Shown here piece by piece: positions 34,481 through 43,391 of a stretch of DNA of 64,000 nt. Below the pieces are notes generated by a model that had not been told where the DNA came from, searched no databases, and saw nothing but the letters and a program-made list of their open reading frames with translations. The stretch spans positions 1,116,001 through 1,180,000 of the forward strand of contig BBSY01000003.1 in NCBI GenBank assembly GCA_000974665.1. Direction: 5' to 3'. Position 1 is the stretch's first letter. Every line of letters starts with the position of its first letter. A program made the position numbers and the translations under genes. The DNA is from an alpha proteobacterium U9-1i (GTDB taxonomy: Bacteria > Pseudomonadota > Alphaproteobacteria > Caulobacterales > Aquidulcibacteraceae).

Positions 34481-35416
34481 TTAATCCCCACGCACATTCG
34501 TCGCGATGGCGTCGAGATGCGCATCCCACGTGCCGCAGCACCCGCCCCACACGTCGACATGCGGATAGCGCCGCGCCAGCGCGCCCATCTGCCGGCCCAG
34601 TTCCGGCGGATCGCCATCAACGAGATGGCCGATCTTGCAAAGCGCCTGCTTCTCCATCATCGCCGCGTTGGGACGAAAGCTACGCACGCGCTCGGTCCAA
34701 TGCCCTGCTTCAAGCGCCGGCTCGAACTCCAAGGGATGCGAACAATTGATGCCATAGAAATCTGGACGGCTCTCGCCGGTCGCGGCGTCCACCGTCTCGA
34801 TCGCCTCGCGCACGCTCGGCCCAGACTTCAGCCGGCTTGTGCTATCAAGCGTGAAGTAAACCGCCAGCGGCACGCCGATGCGGCGCGCCGCGCGGCTGAT
34901 GCCGATCGCTTCGGCGGTGTTGTTGAACGTCATCGCCGCGGCAAGATCCACGTTCAGACGCTTCAGCGTTTCGAGCTGCGTGCTGTGATAATCTTCGGCG
35001 TCCTCTGCGGTGATGGTGCGGTTCAGCGAATACGCGTCCCCGCGCGGGCCGATGATCCCAGCGATCATCATTCCGGGCAGCTGCGCCCGGAACGGTTTGG
35101 CGACGTCGCGCAGGAACTCGACCGCGCGCATCTGCATGTCCGCAAGCGCGGCGCCGTCGAGGCCAAGCTTTCGCCCCCAATCCGGGCTCGCGCGATAATC
35201 GAGCCCACCCATCAGCGCCACGAATTGATGCCGCGTCGCCACCTCCAGATAGCGCTCGTACATGGCCCGCAAATCCGCCACGGCTCGCGGATTATCGAGC
35301 AGCGGAAACATAGCGAACTCGGGCAGATCGTGACCATGCTTGTACATGATCTCCGTCTCCTGCCCGCCCTCGGTCAGATACCAAACCCCTGCGCGCTGCG
35401 TCGGAAAACCAGCCAT
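34481..35416 (-). CDS. Homocysteine S-methyltransferase family protein
   Basis: A 311-residue zinc-dependent methyltransferase with the MetH-type barrel. Zinc ligands are in YGINCSHP and GGCCGT (291-296). The N-terminus LTEGGQETEIMYKHG replaces the common DGG(M/L)GT start. Such enzymes transfer methyl from S-methylmethionine, SAM or betaine to homocysteine; the donor is not determinable. It is 1 bp downstream of the GST gene and in the same leftward cluster as a nucleoside transporter. Confidence 0.85.
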   Translation of the reverse strand: MAGFPTQRAGVWYLTEGGQETEIMYKHGHDLPEFAMFPLLDNPRAVADLRAMYERYLEVATRHQFVALMGGLDYRASPDWGRKLGLDGAALADMQMRAVEFLRDVAKPFRAQLPGMMIAGIIGPRGDAYSLNRTITAEDAEDYHSTQLETLKRLNVDLAAAMTFNNTAEAIGISRAARRIGVPLAVYFTLDSTSRLKSGPSVREAIETVDAATGESRPDFYGINCSHPLEFEPALEAGHWTERVRSFRPNAAMMEKQALCKIGHLVDGDPPELGRQMGALARRYPHVDVWGGCCGTWDAHLDAIATNVRGD

Positions 35417-35417
35417 A

Positions 35418-36038
35418 TCAGGCCGCGACCTGCCCAGCCGCGCGCGTGGCGATGGCGTCGCGCCAGCGTTTTAGGTGCGGCAGGTCATCGCCGGGGCGCC
35501 AGCGGTTCATTTTGGCGAAGTCGACGCCGCACACGGCGGTGATGTCCGCAATGGTGAAGCGGTCGCCGGCGATCCATTCGCGGCTCGCCAATTCCGAGTT
35601 CAACCATTTCGCCATGCGCATCGCTTGGCCTTGATTGAAGCTCGCGACCTCGGCGGTCTGATTGCGCTCCACCGCCGCCAGCATCGGATTGCCGTGGCGC
35701 ACCCACATCATCAGCGGCACCGAGAACAGCAGCTCCATGCGCCGATCCCACATCTCGATATGCGCGCGCTCGAACGCATCGACACCCATCAGGTTCGGAT
35801 CGGGGATCAACGCCTCGATGTACGTGCAGATGGCCCGGCTCTCGGTGAGGCAACGCCCGTCATCGAGCTCCAGCACCGGAATTTGCGAGAGCGGGCTCTT
35901 CGCTTTGAACGCGTCAGTGCGATGCTGGCCCTCCTGCAGATTGATGCTCACCGTTTCGATGCTGGAAATGCTCTTCTCGGCGATGAACATGATCACCCGC
36001 CGCGGATTGGGCGCGTAAGGCGCGATGTAGAGTTTCAT
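35418..36038 (-). CDS. Glutathione S-transferase
   Basis: A 206-residue cytosolic GST. The thioredoxin-like N-domain holds YIAPYAPNPRRVIMFIAEK, LQEGQHRTDAFKAKSPLSQIPVLEL and DGRCLTESRAICTYIE, where the cis-proline and ESxAI glutathione-binding residues are intact; the helical C-domain ends FTIADITAVCGVDFAKMNRW. The ATG at 36038 overlaps the nupC-like stop (ATGA). The electrophile handled is unknown. Confidence 0.9.
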   Translation of the reverse strand: MKLYIAPYAPNPRRVIMFIAEKSISSIETVSINLQEGQHRTDAFKAKSPLSQIPVLELDDGRCLTESRAICTYIEALIPDPNLMGVDAFERAHIEMWDRRMELLFSVPLMMWVRHGNPMLAAVERNQTAEVASFNQGQAMRMAKWLNSELASREWIAGDRFTIADITAVCGVDFAKMNRWRPGDDLPHLKRWRDAIATRAAGQVAA

Positions 36039-37351
36039 TGCGCCGTCCCAAACACGCCCGCCGGCAGCGCCGCCACCACGGACGCGGTCATCAATGTCGC
36101 CATGAAGCCCGGCAGCAGCGCCCGCCACGCCAAGCTCAAAATCTCATCGCGCCGCTCCGGCATCAACGCCGTGAACCCGCCCGACAAAATCCCGATCGAC
36201 GCCACGTTCGCGAACCCGCACACCGCATACGTCAAAATCATCCGCGAGCGGTCAGCGATCGCGCCTACTGGCACTTGGCCCAAATCGATGAACGCCACGA
36301 ATTCCGTCAGGAACAATTTCGTGCCGAGAATGCGGCCCGCCGTTTGCGCGTCCTCCCATGGAATGCCGATGCCATAGGCCACCGGCGCGAACGCGTAGCC
36401 GAACAAGGATTGCAGCGTCACCGGCTCGCCATTAATCGGCGGCGCGAACGCCAGCATGTTGTTGACGATCCACACTAGCGACACGAACGCGATCAGAAAC
36501 GCCGCAACGTTGACGACCACCATCGTCCCGTCATGCACGCCGCGCGCGATCGCATCCATGGTGCCGGAATATTTGAGGTCCGAGGTATAATCCTGGCTCT
36601 TGATGCGCCCCGGCTCCTCCGGGATCATCACTTGCGCCAGCAGCACGCCCGCCGGCGCCGAGATGATCGACGCCACCAAAACGTGGCCGGCCGCGTTCGG
36701 CAGCACGTCGCCCAGGATCAGCACATACGCCACCATGGTCGAGCCCGACACGTTGGCGAGCCCCACGCACATGAGCGTGAACAATTCCGCGCGCGTGAGC
36801 TTCGAGAGATACGCGCGCACAACCATCGCGCTCTCGATCATGCCCATGAAGATGTTGGCCGACACCGCGAACGCGAGCTGACCGCTCAGGCCCAGCACGC
36901 GCGAGAACACACGCCCGAACAATTCCGTGATGACGCGCAAAATGCCCCAATGCCACAGCACCGCCGCGAGCGTGCAGATCACCAGGATCACCGGCAGCAC
37001 CCGGAAGCCAAAAATGAACGGCGCCTGCTGGCCTTCGGCGATCGCATAAGGTTGCGGCCCGCCGGCCAGGAACCCGAACACGAATTGCGCGCCATGCGAT
37101 GTGGCGTCCGCCAAGCCGCTGATCACGTAGCCGATGCTGCCCAGCGCTCCCCGCGTCGCCGGCACCGCGAACAACAACAGCACCAGGCCCGCCTGTAGCC
37201 CCAGCGCGCCCAGCACCATCAGGATCGGAAACCGCTTTTTGTTCTCCGAGAGCAGCCAGGCGATGAAGATAATCACCACGATCGCCAGCAGGCTGCGCGC
37301 GTTCTCAAGCGAATAGGTCAAAAGCCCAACCCCCGATTTCCCTGCGCACAT
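36035..37351 (-). CDS. Concentrative nucleoside transporter (CNT/NupC family)
   Basis: A 438-residue inner-membrane nucleoside:cation symporter. Family blocks: FIAWLLSENKKRFP, GFRVLPVILVICTLAAVLWHWGILRV, MGMIESAMVVRAYLSKLTRAELFTLMCVGLANVSGSTMVAY and the C-terminal KLFLTEFVAFIDLGQ and ILTYAVCGFANVASIGILSGG. Start taken at the ATG at 37351; one further upstream at 37393 is possible. First gene of a leftward operon with GST, homocysteine methyltransferase and a membrane protein. Confidence 0.92.
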   Translation of the reverse strand: MCAGKSGVGLLTYSLENARSLLAIVVIIFIAWLLSENKKRFPILMVLGALGLQAGLVLLLFAVPATRGALGSIGYVISGLADATSHGAQFVFGFLAGGPQPYAIAEGQQAPFIFGFRVLPVILVICTLAAVLWHWGILRVITELFGRVFSRVLGLSGQLAFAVSANIFMGMIESAMVVRAYLSKLTRAELFTLMCVGLANVSGSTMVAYVLILGDVLPNAAGHVLVASIISAPAGVLLAQVMIPEEPGRIKSQDYTSDLKYSGTMDAIARGVHDGTMVVVNVAAFLIAFVSLVWIVNNMLAFAPPINGEPVTLQSLFGYAFAPVAYGIGIPWEDAQTAGRILGTKLFLTEFVAFIDLGQVPVGAIADRSRMILTYAVCGFANVASIGILSGGFTALMPERRDEILSLAWRALLPGFMATLMTASVVAALPAGVFGTAQ

Positions 37352-37471
37352 GGTTGCGGCGAGGCGGCGGCGGATGCAAGCGCCCGGCGACATTTACGTG
37401 ACGCATCGTCAGCTTGACCGCCGAGGCGGCAGCCGCCATTCGGTCCGCCTCGCATTCAGAAGGGCGCGTTC

Positions 37472-38377
37472 ATGTCGCAAATCCGCTTCGACGATCAGGT
37501 CGTCATCGTCACCGGCGCCGGCGGCGGCTTGGGCCGCGCCCACGCGCTCGAATTCGCCCGGCGCGGCGCCAAAGTGGTGGTGAACGACCTCGGGGGTTCG
37601 CTGGACGGCTCAGGCGGCGGCTCGCCGTCGGCCGAAGCAGTGGTCGCAGAGATCAAGGCCGCCGGCGGCGAGGCCATCGCCGACGGCGCCAGCGTCACCG
37701 ACGACAAAGGCGTCGCCAATCTTGTGCAGCGCACGATGGACCAATGGGGCCGCATCGACATCCTCATCGCCAATGCCGGCATCCTCCGCGACAAGAGCTT
37801 CTCCAAGATGGAGATCGCCGATTTCGAAGTGGTGATGAACGTGCACCTGATGGGCACGGTGAAACCCACCAAAGCCGTCTGGGAAATCATGAAGGCCCAG
37901 AATTACGGCCGCATCGTCGTCACCACCTCATCAACCGGCCTCTACGGCAATTTCGGCCAGGCCAATTACGGCGCCGCGAAACTCTCGCTCGTCGGCTTCA
38001 TGAACACGATGAAGCTTGAGGGATCGAAGAACGACATCCGCGTCAACGCCATCTCGCCGGTCGCCGCCACACGCATGACCGAAAACCTGATGCCGCCGCA
38101 GATGCTCGACGCGCTGAAGCCTGAGTTCGTCACGCCCGGCGTCATCCACCTCGCCTCGCGCGACGCGCCCAATGGCGCCATCCTTACCGCCGGCGCCGGC
38201 GTCTTTGCGCTCACGCAGATCTACGAGACCGACGGCATCGCCATCCCCACCGCCTCGCTCACCGCCGAAGCCGTGCGCGACAGCTGGGCCAAGATCAGCG
38301 ACCCCACCGGCCACGAAGCCTACAGCGCCGGCGGCGGCCAAACGCAAAAATTCATGCGCAAACTCAGCGGCGGTTGA
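37472..38377 (+). CDS. SDR-family oxidoreductase (multifunctional-enzyme type 3-hydroxyacyl-CoA dehydrogenase-like)
   Basis: A 301-residue classical SDR. NAD-binding TGAGGGLGRAHALEFARRGA, the NDLGG acidic segment, IANAGILRDKSF, the catalytic Ser in VTTSSTGLYGNFGQANYGAAK with Tyr and Lys, and the NAISPVAATRMTENL block are present. The NDLGGSLDG stretch and overall pattern match the dehydrogenase part of peroxisomal type-2 multifunctional enzyme (HSD17B4-like), suggesting beta-oxidation of acyl-CoA. It is followed by a medium-chain dehydrogenase gene 145 bp downstream. Confidence 0.87.
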   Translation: MSQIRFDDQVVIVTGAGGGLGRAHALEFARRGAKVVVNDLGGSLDGSGGGSPSAEAVVAEIKAAGGEAIADGASVTDDKGVANLVQRTMDQWGRIDILIANAGILRDKSFSKMEIADFEVVMNVHLMGTVKPTKAVWEIMKAQNYGRIVVTTSSTGLYGNFGQANYGAAKLSLVGFMNTMKLEGSKNDIRVNAISPVAATRMTENLMPPQMLDALKPEFVTPGVIHLASRDAPNGAILTAGAGVFALTQIYETDGIAIPTASLTAEAVRDSWAKISDPTGHEAYSAGGGQTQKFMRKLSGG

Positions 38378-38448
38378 TTTCCGCTCTTGGCCCAAAGCAG
38401 AACTGGACGACGACGGCGCGTCGGCTGCATCCCCGGTCTTGAACTGAT

Positions 38449-38459
38449 CAGACTGTCTG
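38449..38459. promoter_or_regulatory. Small palindrome upstream of the MDR gene
   Basis: CAGACTGTCTG is a perfect odd-centred palindrome 64 bp before the ATG of the next gene. It could be a regulator site; no regulator gene is adjacent, so the call is weak. Confidence 0.35.
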
Positions 38460-38522
38460 GTTCGTGTTGTGAGGCTTCGTTTCTTCAGTTAGCCGTTGCG
38501 TCCGCCAACCCGGAGCGCAGCT

Positions 38523-39653
38523 ATGACTGACCTGCCCGCAGACAATTTGACCATGCTGACGCTCGTGAAGGAGGTCGGCGAGCTTGAGATATCGCTGGTG
38601 CGCCAGCCTATGCCGCAGCCGCGCGACCACGAAGTGCTCGTCAAGGTGCTGGCGACCCCGATCAATCCCTCCGATCTCGGTCTCTTGGTCGGCGCCGCTG
38701 ATGTGCGCACGGCCCGCGCGTCTTCGCGCGATGGGCTGCCCGTTATCGTCGCTGACATTTCGCCCGCCGGCATGCGTGCAATGGCGGGTCGGGTTGGCGA
38801 GGCGATGCCGATTGGCAACGAGGGCTGTGGCACAGTCGTGAAGGCGGGCGCCGCGCCAGAGGCTCAAGCGCTGCTTGGCAAGACTGTCGCGCTCCTCGGC
38901 GGCGGCATGTACGCGCAATACCGCTGCCTGCCTGCGGCAATGTGCATGGAGCTTCCCGCAGGCGTCGATCCTGCGGACGGCGCCTCGTGTTTTGTCAATC
39001 CGCTTACATCGCTCGCATTCACCGAGGTCATGCGCCGTGATGGACACACGGCGCTCGTACACACTGCGGCCGCGTCCAACCTCGGGCAGATGTTGGTCAA
39101 GATCTGCGCAAAGGACGCCATCCCATTGGTCAACATCGTACGCAGCGCTGAGCAGGTGGCGCTCTTGAAGGGAATTGGTGCAAACTACGTACTCGACTCA
39201 ACATCGGACTCGTTCGTTGAGGACTTGATCTCGGCGCTGACAGAAACGGGCGCCACACTTGGTTTCGACGCCATCGGCGGAGGCAAGCTCGCGGGCCAAA
39301 TCCTTGGAGCCATGGAGGCAGCTGCTACGAAGCGTATGGCCACGTATAGCCGCTATGGCTCTGACACGTTCAAGCATGTGTACATCTATGGCGGCCTCGA
39401 TATGAACCCGACGACGCTCACACGGGGTTTTGGCTTCTCATGGTCGCTGTCCGGCTTCTTGCTTACGCCGTTCATGGCCAAGGCTGAGCCCCAGGTCGTG
39501 GCGCGCATGCGCAAGCGTGTGGTTGATGAACTGACAACGACGTTCAAGAGCCATTATAGTCACCAAATCTCGCTCGCGGAGGCGCTCGATCCAACTGTAC
39601 TCGCGGCCTTCAATGCGAAGCGGACCGGCGAGAAGTATTTGATCAGACCGTAG
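38523..39653 (+). CDS. Medium-chain zinc-type alcohol dehydrogenase/quinone oxidoreductase-like protein
   Basis: A 376-residue MDR-superfamily protein. The GroES-like N-domain has ATPINPSDLGLLVGAADV and IGNEGCGTVVKAG; the Rossmann domain is atypical in that the usual GxGxxG is AAASNLGQMLVKICAKDAIPLVNIVR. The canonical structural-zinc cysteines are not seen, so it is closer to the zinc-free quinone reductase/enoyl reductase branch. ATG at 38523. Codon choice looks less strict than in the neighbours and palindromic repeats flank its 3' side, hinting at transfer. Substrate unknown. Confidence 0.8.
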   Translation: MTDLPADNLTMLTLVKEVGELEISLVRQPMPQPRDHEVLVKVLATPINPSDLGLLVGAADVRTARASSRDGLPVIVADISPAGMRAMAGRVGEAMPIGNEGCGTVVKAGAAPEAQALLGKTVALLGGGMYAQYRCLPAAMCMELPAGVDPADGASCFVNPLTSLAFTEVMRRDGHTALVHTAAASNLGQMLVKICAKDAIPLVNIVRSAEQVALLKGIGANYVLDSTSDSFVEDLISALTETGATLGFDAIGGGKLAGQILGAMEAAATKRMATYSRYGSDTFKHVYIYGGLDMNPTTLTRGFGFSWSLSGFLLTPFMAKAEPQVVARMRKRVVDELTTTFKSHYSHQISLAEALDPTVLAAFNAKRTGEKYLIRP

Positions 39654-39959
39654 CGACGTTGCGGGCCCCTCTCGATGCCAATGGCGGCAATCGGCGAAAT
39701 GCGGACGTCACACCTCTCCCCCGCGAGGGGGAGAGGTCGGTCGCGACAGCGACCGGGTGAGGGGGCGCGGCACATCCCCAAACGCACCCCTCATCCGTCG
39801 GCTTCGCCGACACCTTCTCACCTAATCAGGGGAGAAGGTAGAAAACGGGGATAAGCAGCGCTCTATCCCCGCCGAAACCAGCTCCACGCCTTGAAACCTA
39901 AGCGCTACGCCAAAAACAATCCGACCGATCCTGCGCGCGCTTACACTCGGGCGCTCAAC
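39654..39959. other. Intergenic region filled by palindromic repeats
   Basis: Contains the repeat cluster described separately and about 120 bp of low-feature sequence before the next gene. No protein or RNA gene seen. Confidence 0.5.
39713..39838. repeat. Cluster of three palindromes (REP-like)
   Basis: CCTCTCCC...GGGAGAGG (39713-39736), GTCGGCTTCGCCGAC (39797-39811) and CCTTCTC...GAGAAGG (39813-39838) follow one another with conserved-looking linkers. This three-hairpin layout is common to alphaproteobacterial intergenic repeat elements and could also stop transcription after the MDR gene. Confidence 0.75.
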
Positions 39960-40466
39960 ATGAAACGGCCCATCGCCCCACCGATCACACACCACCGCCT
40001 CGCCCGACTCAGCGTCTGGGCGGGGCTTTGGCTTGTGTGGGCGGGCGCGTTTCTCGCGGGGCTCCGCTGCGGCTTCCGCAAAAGCCGCACCCTCGACGCG
40101 CCACGCCATCACATCGCGCAAATGACGCGCTTCGTAATCGTTCTGCTGATGATGCGCGCAACGCCGCTGGTGAAACACATCCAACGCCGCCCGCGCGCCT
40201 ACGGCCCAAACGCCTACCGCACCGGCGGCCGCTGGCGCGCCGATGTCGGCGTCGCGCTGCGCAAACAATTTCGCGCGCCCACCTTGCTCGGCCGCATCGC
40301 CAAACTCAGCGACGCTTTGCGTCATCCGGAAAAATATCTGCGCGCCATCGCCCAGCGCATCACGCGCAACTTGACCAAACGCACGCGCCTATATGCGCTC
40401 ACATTTGTCGTCGCAGCGATGAGTGCGCAGCACACGCTGACGCCCCTCCTGCTCGACAGCACATAA
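39960..40466 (+). CDS. Hypothetical basic membrane protein
   Basis: A 168-residue protein, very rich in Arg, with one clear membrane helix near the start (LSVWAGLWLVWAGAFLAGL) and a second weaker hydrophobic stretch (RFVIVLLMMRATPL). The rest is basic and helical (RTGGRWRADVGVALRKQFRAPTLLGRIAKL). No family recognised; it resembles short uncharacterised proteins of related genomes. ATG at 39960 is taken, a TTG at 39891 is possible. It sits alone between two clusters of palindromic repeats. Confidence 0.55.
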   Translation: MKRPIAPPITHHRLARLSVWAGLWLVWAGAFLAGLRCGFRKSRTLDAPRHHIAQMTRFVIVLLMMRATPLVKHIQRRPRAYGPNAYRTGGRWRADVGVALRKQFRAPTLLGRIAKLSDALRHPEKYLRAIAQRITRNLTKRTRLYALTFVVAAMSAQHTLTPLLLDST

Positions 40467-40479
40467 GATCACGCGCCCA

Positions 40480-40616
40480 GCCTCCTCCTCGATGGAGGAG
40501 GCGCCGCGAAGCGGCGGAGGAGGTGTGCGCGCGACGACGACGATGAGCCTCATGTGGCTCATCTCGAAACGTTAGCGGGCCTCACTCTCCCCGCGCTCCT
40601 CCGCCATGGAGGGCGG
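40480..40616. repeat. Second palindromic repeat cluster
   Basis: GCCTCCTCCTC...GAGGAGGC (40480-40502), GCCGCGAAGCGGC (40503-40515) and, further on, an imperfect CTCCTCCGCCATGGAGG-type hairpin near 40597-40614. Composition differs from the cluster at 39.7 kb. Confidence 0.65.
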
Positions 40617-40852
40617 AAAGCTCAACTCTCTCAAACGCCGCGCCGAGCCCCGCTCCGCGCGGGCGCCGGCGCACGCGTCAGATGAACACGCGGCAATGCC
40701 AGCACCGTTTAGGCAAATCCACCCAAAGCGACGGCCAATAGCGGTCGTCCATGCCCCTGATTCCGTGTGCGTGGCGCCACACTACCACCGCGGATGCGAG
40801 CCATCCGCCCGTTCGCGTCGCTCCGACCCGCCCCAGCGTCTAAAAATCCCGG
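40617..40852. other. Remaining intergenic sequence before the DUF2339 gene
   Basis: With the repeats it makes a 386-bp gene-free stretch. I see no motif beyond possible promoter sequence for the DUF2339 gene. Confidence 0.4.
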
Positions 40853-42865
40853 ATGACAGCGACCCTTCTCCTGATCGCCGCCGTCCAACTCGTCGCCTTT
40901 GGCGTCGGCTTCGCGCTGCTGTGGCGCAAGCTCGGGCGAACCGAGAATGAACTTCTTCGGCTCCGGCGCGTTGTCGAATCCATGGAGTTGGATCGGGCTG
41001 TGCCCAAACGTAGTCGCGCCAAGGCCGAAGCCGCGCTTGCGGTCGGAGGCCAAGCGCGTGCGCGGGCGCCTGAACCAGACGTCGATCTCGAATGGCGCGC
41101 GCCTGTTTCGCGCCTCCGGCCCGAGACACCTCCGCTTGTGGTTGTCGATGATCACGACGAAGAGCCGTCCTGGTTCAATCCCGCCCGCCAATTCATCGCC
41201 ATCGCCGTGGCGCTTGCCGCGTTGCCGCTCGCGGGCCTGCCCTTCGGCCTCACACTCGCTGAACTGACGCCCGCGGGCCTCTTGATCGCCGCCGCGCTGG
41301 CGTTCGCGGGACTGCGCGAGGATTGGAACGCCGCCGCCTGGGTCGCCGCCGCCGCCGGCATAGGTTGGGCGGCCGCCGCATTGACAACCGGCGATGCACT
41401 CGTCGCGCCCGCACTCTTTTCCGCCAGCGCCGCCCTCGCTGGCGCCGGCGGCCTCACCCACCTCGTTTTGCGTGAAAGCCAACGCGGCGCGGTGCTCGCT
41501 GCAGGCATGAGCGTAGCGCTCCTTTGGCTGTGCGCCATTGCGGGCGTGATCGGCCCAGCCGGCCTAGCGCTCGCGTCCCTGATTATAGCTTCCGCCCTTC
41601 TCGGCGCGCGCAAATTGCGCTTTGAGCCGATGCTCCACGCCGCCTTCGCCGCCGCAGGCGTCGCGCTCTTTGTGCTGAGCGCGCAAGAGAGCGCCGCGAT
41701 CTGGTTCACTCCGGCCGCGGCGCTTGCCGGCATGCTCTTCCTCGCCATCGCTTTCGTGCGCGTGCCACAACTCGGCGCCCGTGGCGGATCCGTCGCCGGC
41801 GCCGGCGCGGCAGCTTCGATGTTCGCTGTCGGCGCGCTTTATGTGTCCCAGCACGGCCTCGCCAATCCTTGGGCCGCCAGCGCGGGTTTCGTCGCCCTCG
41901 CCGGCGCATTCGGCGGCATCATCGCGCTCGCCGCGCAGCGCCGCGGCCGCGACGTTCAACGTTTGAAGCTCACGCTCTGGGTGCTGGGCTTCAGCGCCTT
42001 CGCAGCGCTCGCCTCGGCCATTTTTATCGTCGCCCCGCCGCCGCTGGCCGCCACCTTGATGGCCGCGCTCGCCTTGGGTTTCGCCGCGCTCGATTTGCGC
42101 GTGCCCACGCTCGCTTGGCGCGCAGCGGCCATCGCTTCGCTTGTCGTCGCGGCGCTCGCCGCCTCAACCAGCGCGCAAAGTTTCGCCAGCGCATTTCCGA
42201 TCTGGCCACGCTGGGCGCTCTTGATCGCCGCGTTCGCCGCACCGGCGGCCTTGGCCGCCGCCGCCGCGTACCTCGCCCGCCCCCGCGCGCGACTCTCGGC
42301 GGACGTCTACGAAACCTTCGCCATCCTAGGCGCCATCGGCGCCGGCGCCCTTGCCCTGAGGCTCGCGTTCACGGCCGCGACGCCCGAAATGCTGACACTC
42401 AGCTTTCTCGAAGCAGGCGCGCAGATCGCGTTGCTGTCCCTGGCGGCGTTGGCCTTGGCCGCCAACAATCGGCGCGAATTGGGCGGCCTCGCCTTCGTGC
42501 TGGCGTTGGCGCTTGGCGCTGTCGCCAGCACGTTTTGGCTGACGCCGCATTGGCTTGAGCAACCGCTCGCAACGCTCGCGCCCTACGGCTTCGCACTGAT
42601 GGCCGCGCCGCTTTGGGCGCATTGGGCGTTCTGGCGCAGCCGCGCCGCCCACACCCGCACCCGCGTCTCCTTCAGCGCCGCGGCACTCGCCAGCGCGGCT
42701 TTCGTCACATTGGAAATCGTCAACGCGCGCGACGCCATTGCAACGCCGGGCGTGGATTGGCTCACCGTCGGCGCATCATCGCTCGCGTTTGCGATCGCCC
42801 TCGGCGGATCATTCGCGCCGCACGTTGTGAGCAGCGCCAGACCGCGCTACCTGCGCCGGCGCTAG
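40853..42865 (+). CDS. DUF2339-like large membrane protein
   Basis: A 670-residue integral membrane protein: one N-terminal helix (LLLIAAVQLVAFGVGFALLW), a charged cytoplasmic segment with a short coiled coil (RTENELLRLRRVVESMELDR, about 28-105), then some 18-20 hydrophobic helices to the C-terminus. This architecture fits DUF2339 proteins, whose function is unknown though an envelope or transport role is often assumed. The stop overlaps the opposite-strand gene by 4 bp. No enzymatic motif found. Confidence 0.8.
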   Translation: MTATLLLIAAVQLVAFGVGFALLWRKLGRTENELLRLRRVVESMELDRAVPKRSRAKAEAALAVGGQARARAPEPDVDLEWRAPVSRLRPETPPLVVVDDHDEEPSWFNPARQFIAIAVALAALPLAGLPFGLTLAELTPAGLLIAAALAFAGLREDWNAAAWVAAAAGIGWAAAALTTGDALVAPALFSASAALAGAGGLTHLVLRESQRGAVLAAGMSVALLWLCAIAGVIGPAGLALASLIIASALLGARKLRFEPMLHAAFAAAGVALFVLSAQESAAIWFTPAAALAGMLFLAIAFVRVPQLGARGGSVAGAGAAASMFAVGALYVSQHGLANPWAASAGFVALAGAFGGIIALAAQRRGRDVQRLKLTLWVLGFSAFAALASAIFIVAPPPLAATLMAALALGFAALDLRVPTLAWRAAAIASLVVAALAASTSAQSFASAFPIWPRWALLIAAFAAPAALAAAAAYLARPRARLSADVYETFAILGAIGAGALALRLAFTAATPEMLTLSFLEAGAQIALLSLAALALAANNRRELGGLAFVLALALGAVASTFWLTPHWLEQPLATLAPYGFALMAAPLWAHWAFWRSRAAHTRTRVSFSAAALASAAFVTLEIVNARDAIATPGVDWLTVGASSLAFAIALGGSFAPHVVSSARPRYLRRR

Positions 42866-43317
42866 CTGCCCCAGCAGGCGTAAGCCACTTCGCGCATCTT
42901 CACGGCGCTGCCGGCGAGATACGTGTTGGTCTGGCCGTTCACCGTGACGGACAAACGATCGCTCTCCTGCACGCCAGCCAGGATGGGCGGGCGCTGCGGC
43001 AGGTTCACGCTCACGGTCGCATTGCGTCCACGCCCGGCAGTCGTCGCCGGCACGTTGATCGTGAGATTGCCGATCGCCACCGCCGCTGTCGTCGCGCGCC
43101 GCGCGTTGCGGCCAAAGCCATAATCCGTCACCACGATATCGCCTTCCGGCGGACGGCACGTCAGCGTTGCAGTGGTGCGCCCGCGATCGTCGCGCTGTGT
43201 GGCGGTGGCCACGCCATCGACGTACGCGTAGGTCCAGCCCGGCCCTTGTTGCGCGACGCTCGCGGATGGCAGCGCAAGCGCGCTGATGGCAAAGGCGGCA
43301 GCGGCCAGAAGGCGCAT
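42862..43317 (-). CDS. Exported hypothetical protein
   Basis: A 151-residue secreted protein with a signal peptide ending LALPSASVA-QQ, then a beta-rich domain with a conserved-looking pattern: WTYAYVDGVATATQRDDRGRTTATLTC, VTVNGQTNTYLAGSAVKMREVAYACW. Two cysteines (one in TLTCRPPEG, one near the C-terminus) could form a disulfide. No family recognised. Tail-to-tail with the DUF2339 gene. Confidence 0.72.
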   Translation of the reverse strand: MRLLAAAAFAISALALPSASVAQQGPGWTYAYVDGVATATQRDDRGRTTATLTCRPPEGDIVVTDYGFGRNARRATTAAVAIGNLTINVPATTAGRGRNATVSVNLPQRPPILAGVQESDRLSVTVNGQTNTYLAGSAVKMREVAYACWGS

Positions 43318-43391
43318 CGGTCAGTCTCCACGTTCAGGCTGAATTCGGTGGAGGCCGTCTAGCACAAACCGGGCGGGCGCAACCTTGCTTT

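Noticed and set aside
34259-35542. 427-codon rightward frame antisense to the homocysteine methyltransferase gene
   Set aside because: His/Arg-rich shadow without motif; the leftward gene has zinc ligands and full family length.
39713-40616. Possible CRISPR array
   Set aside because: The repeats are few, self-palindromic, unlike one another and without regular spacers.
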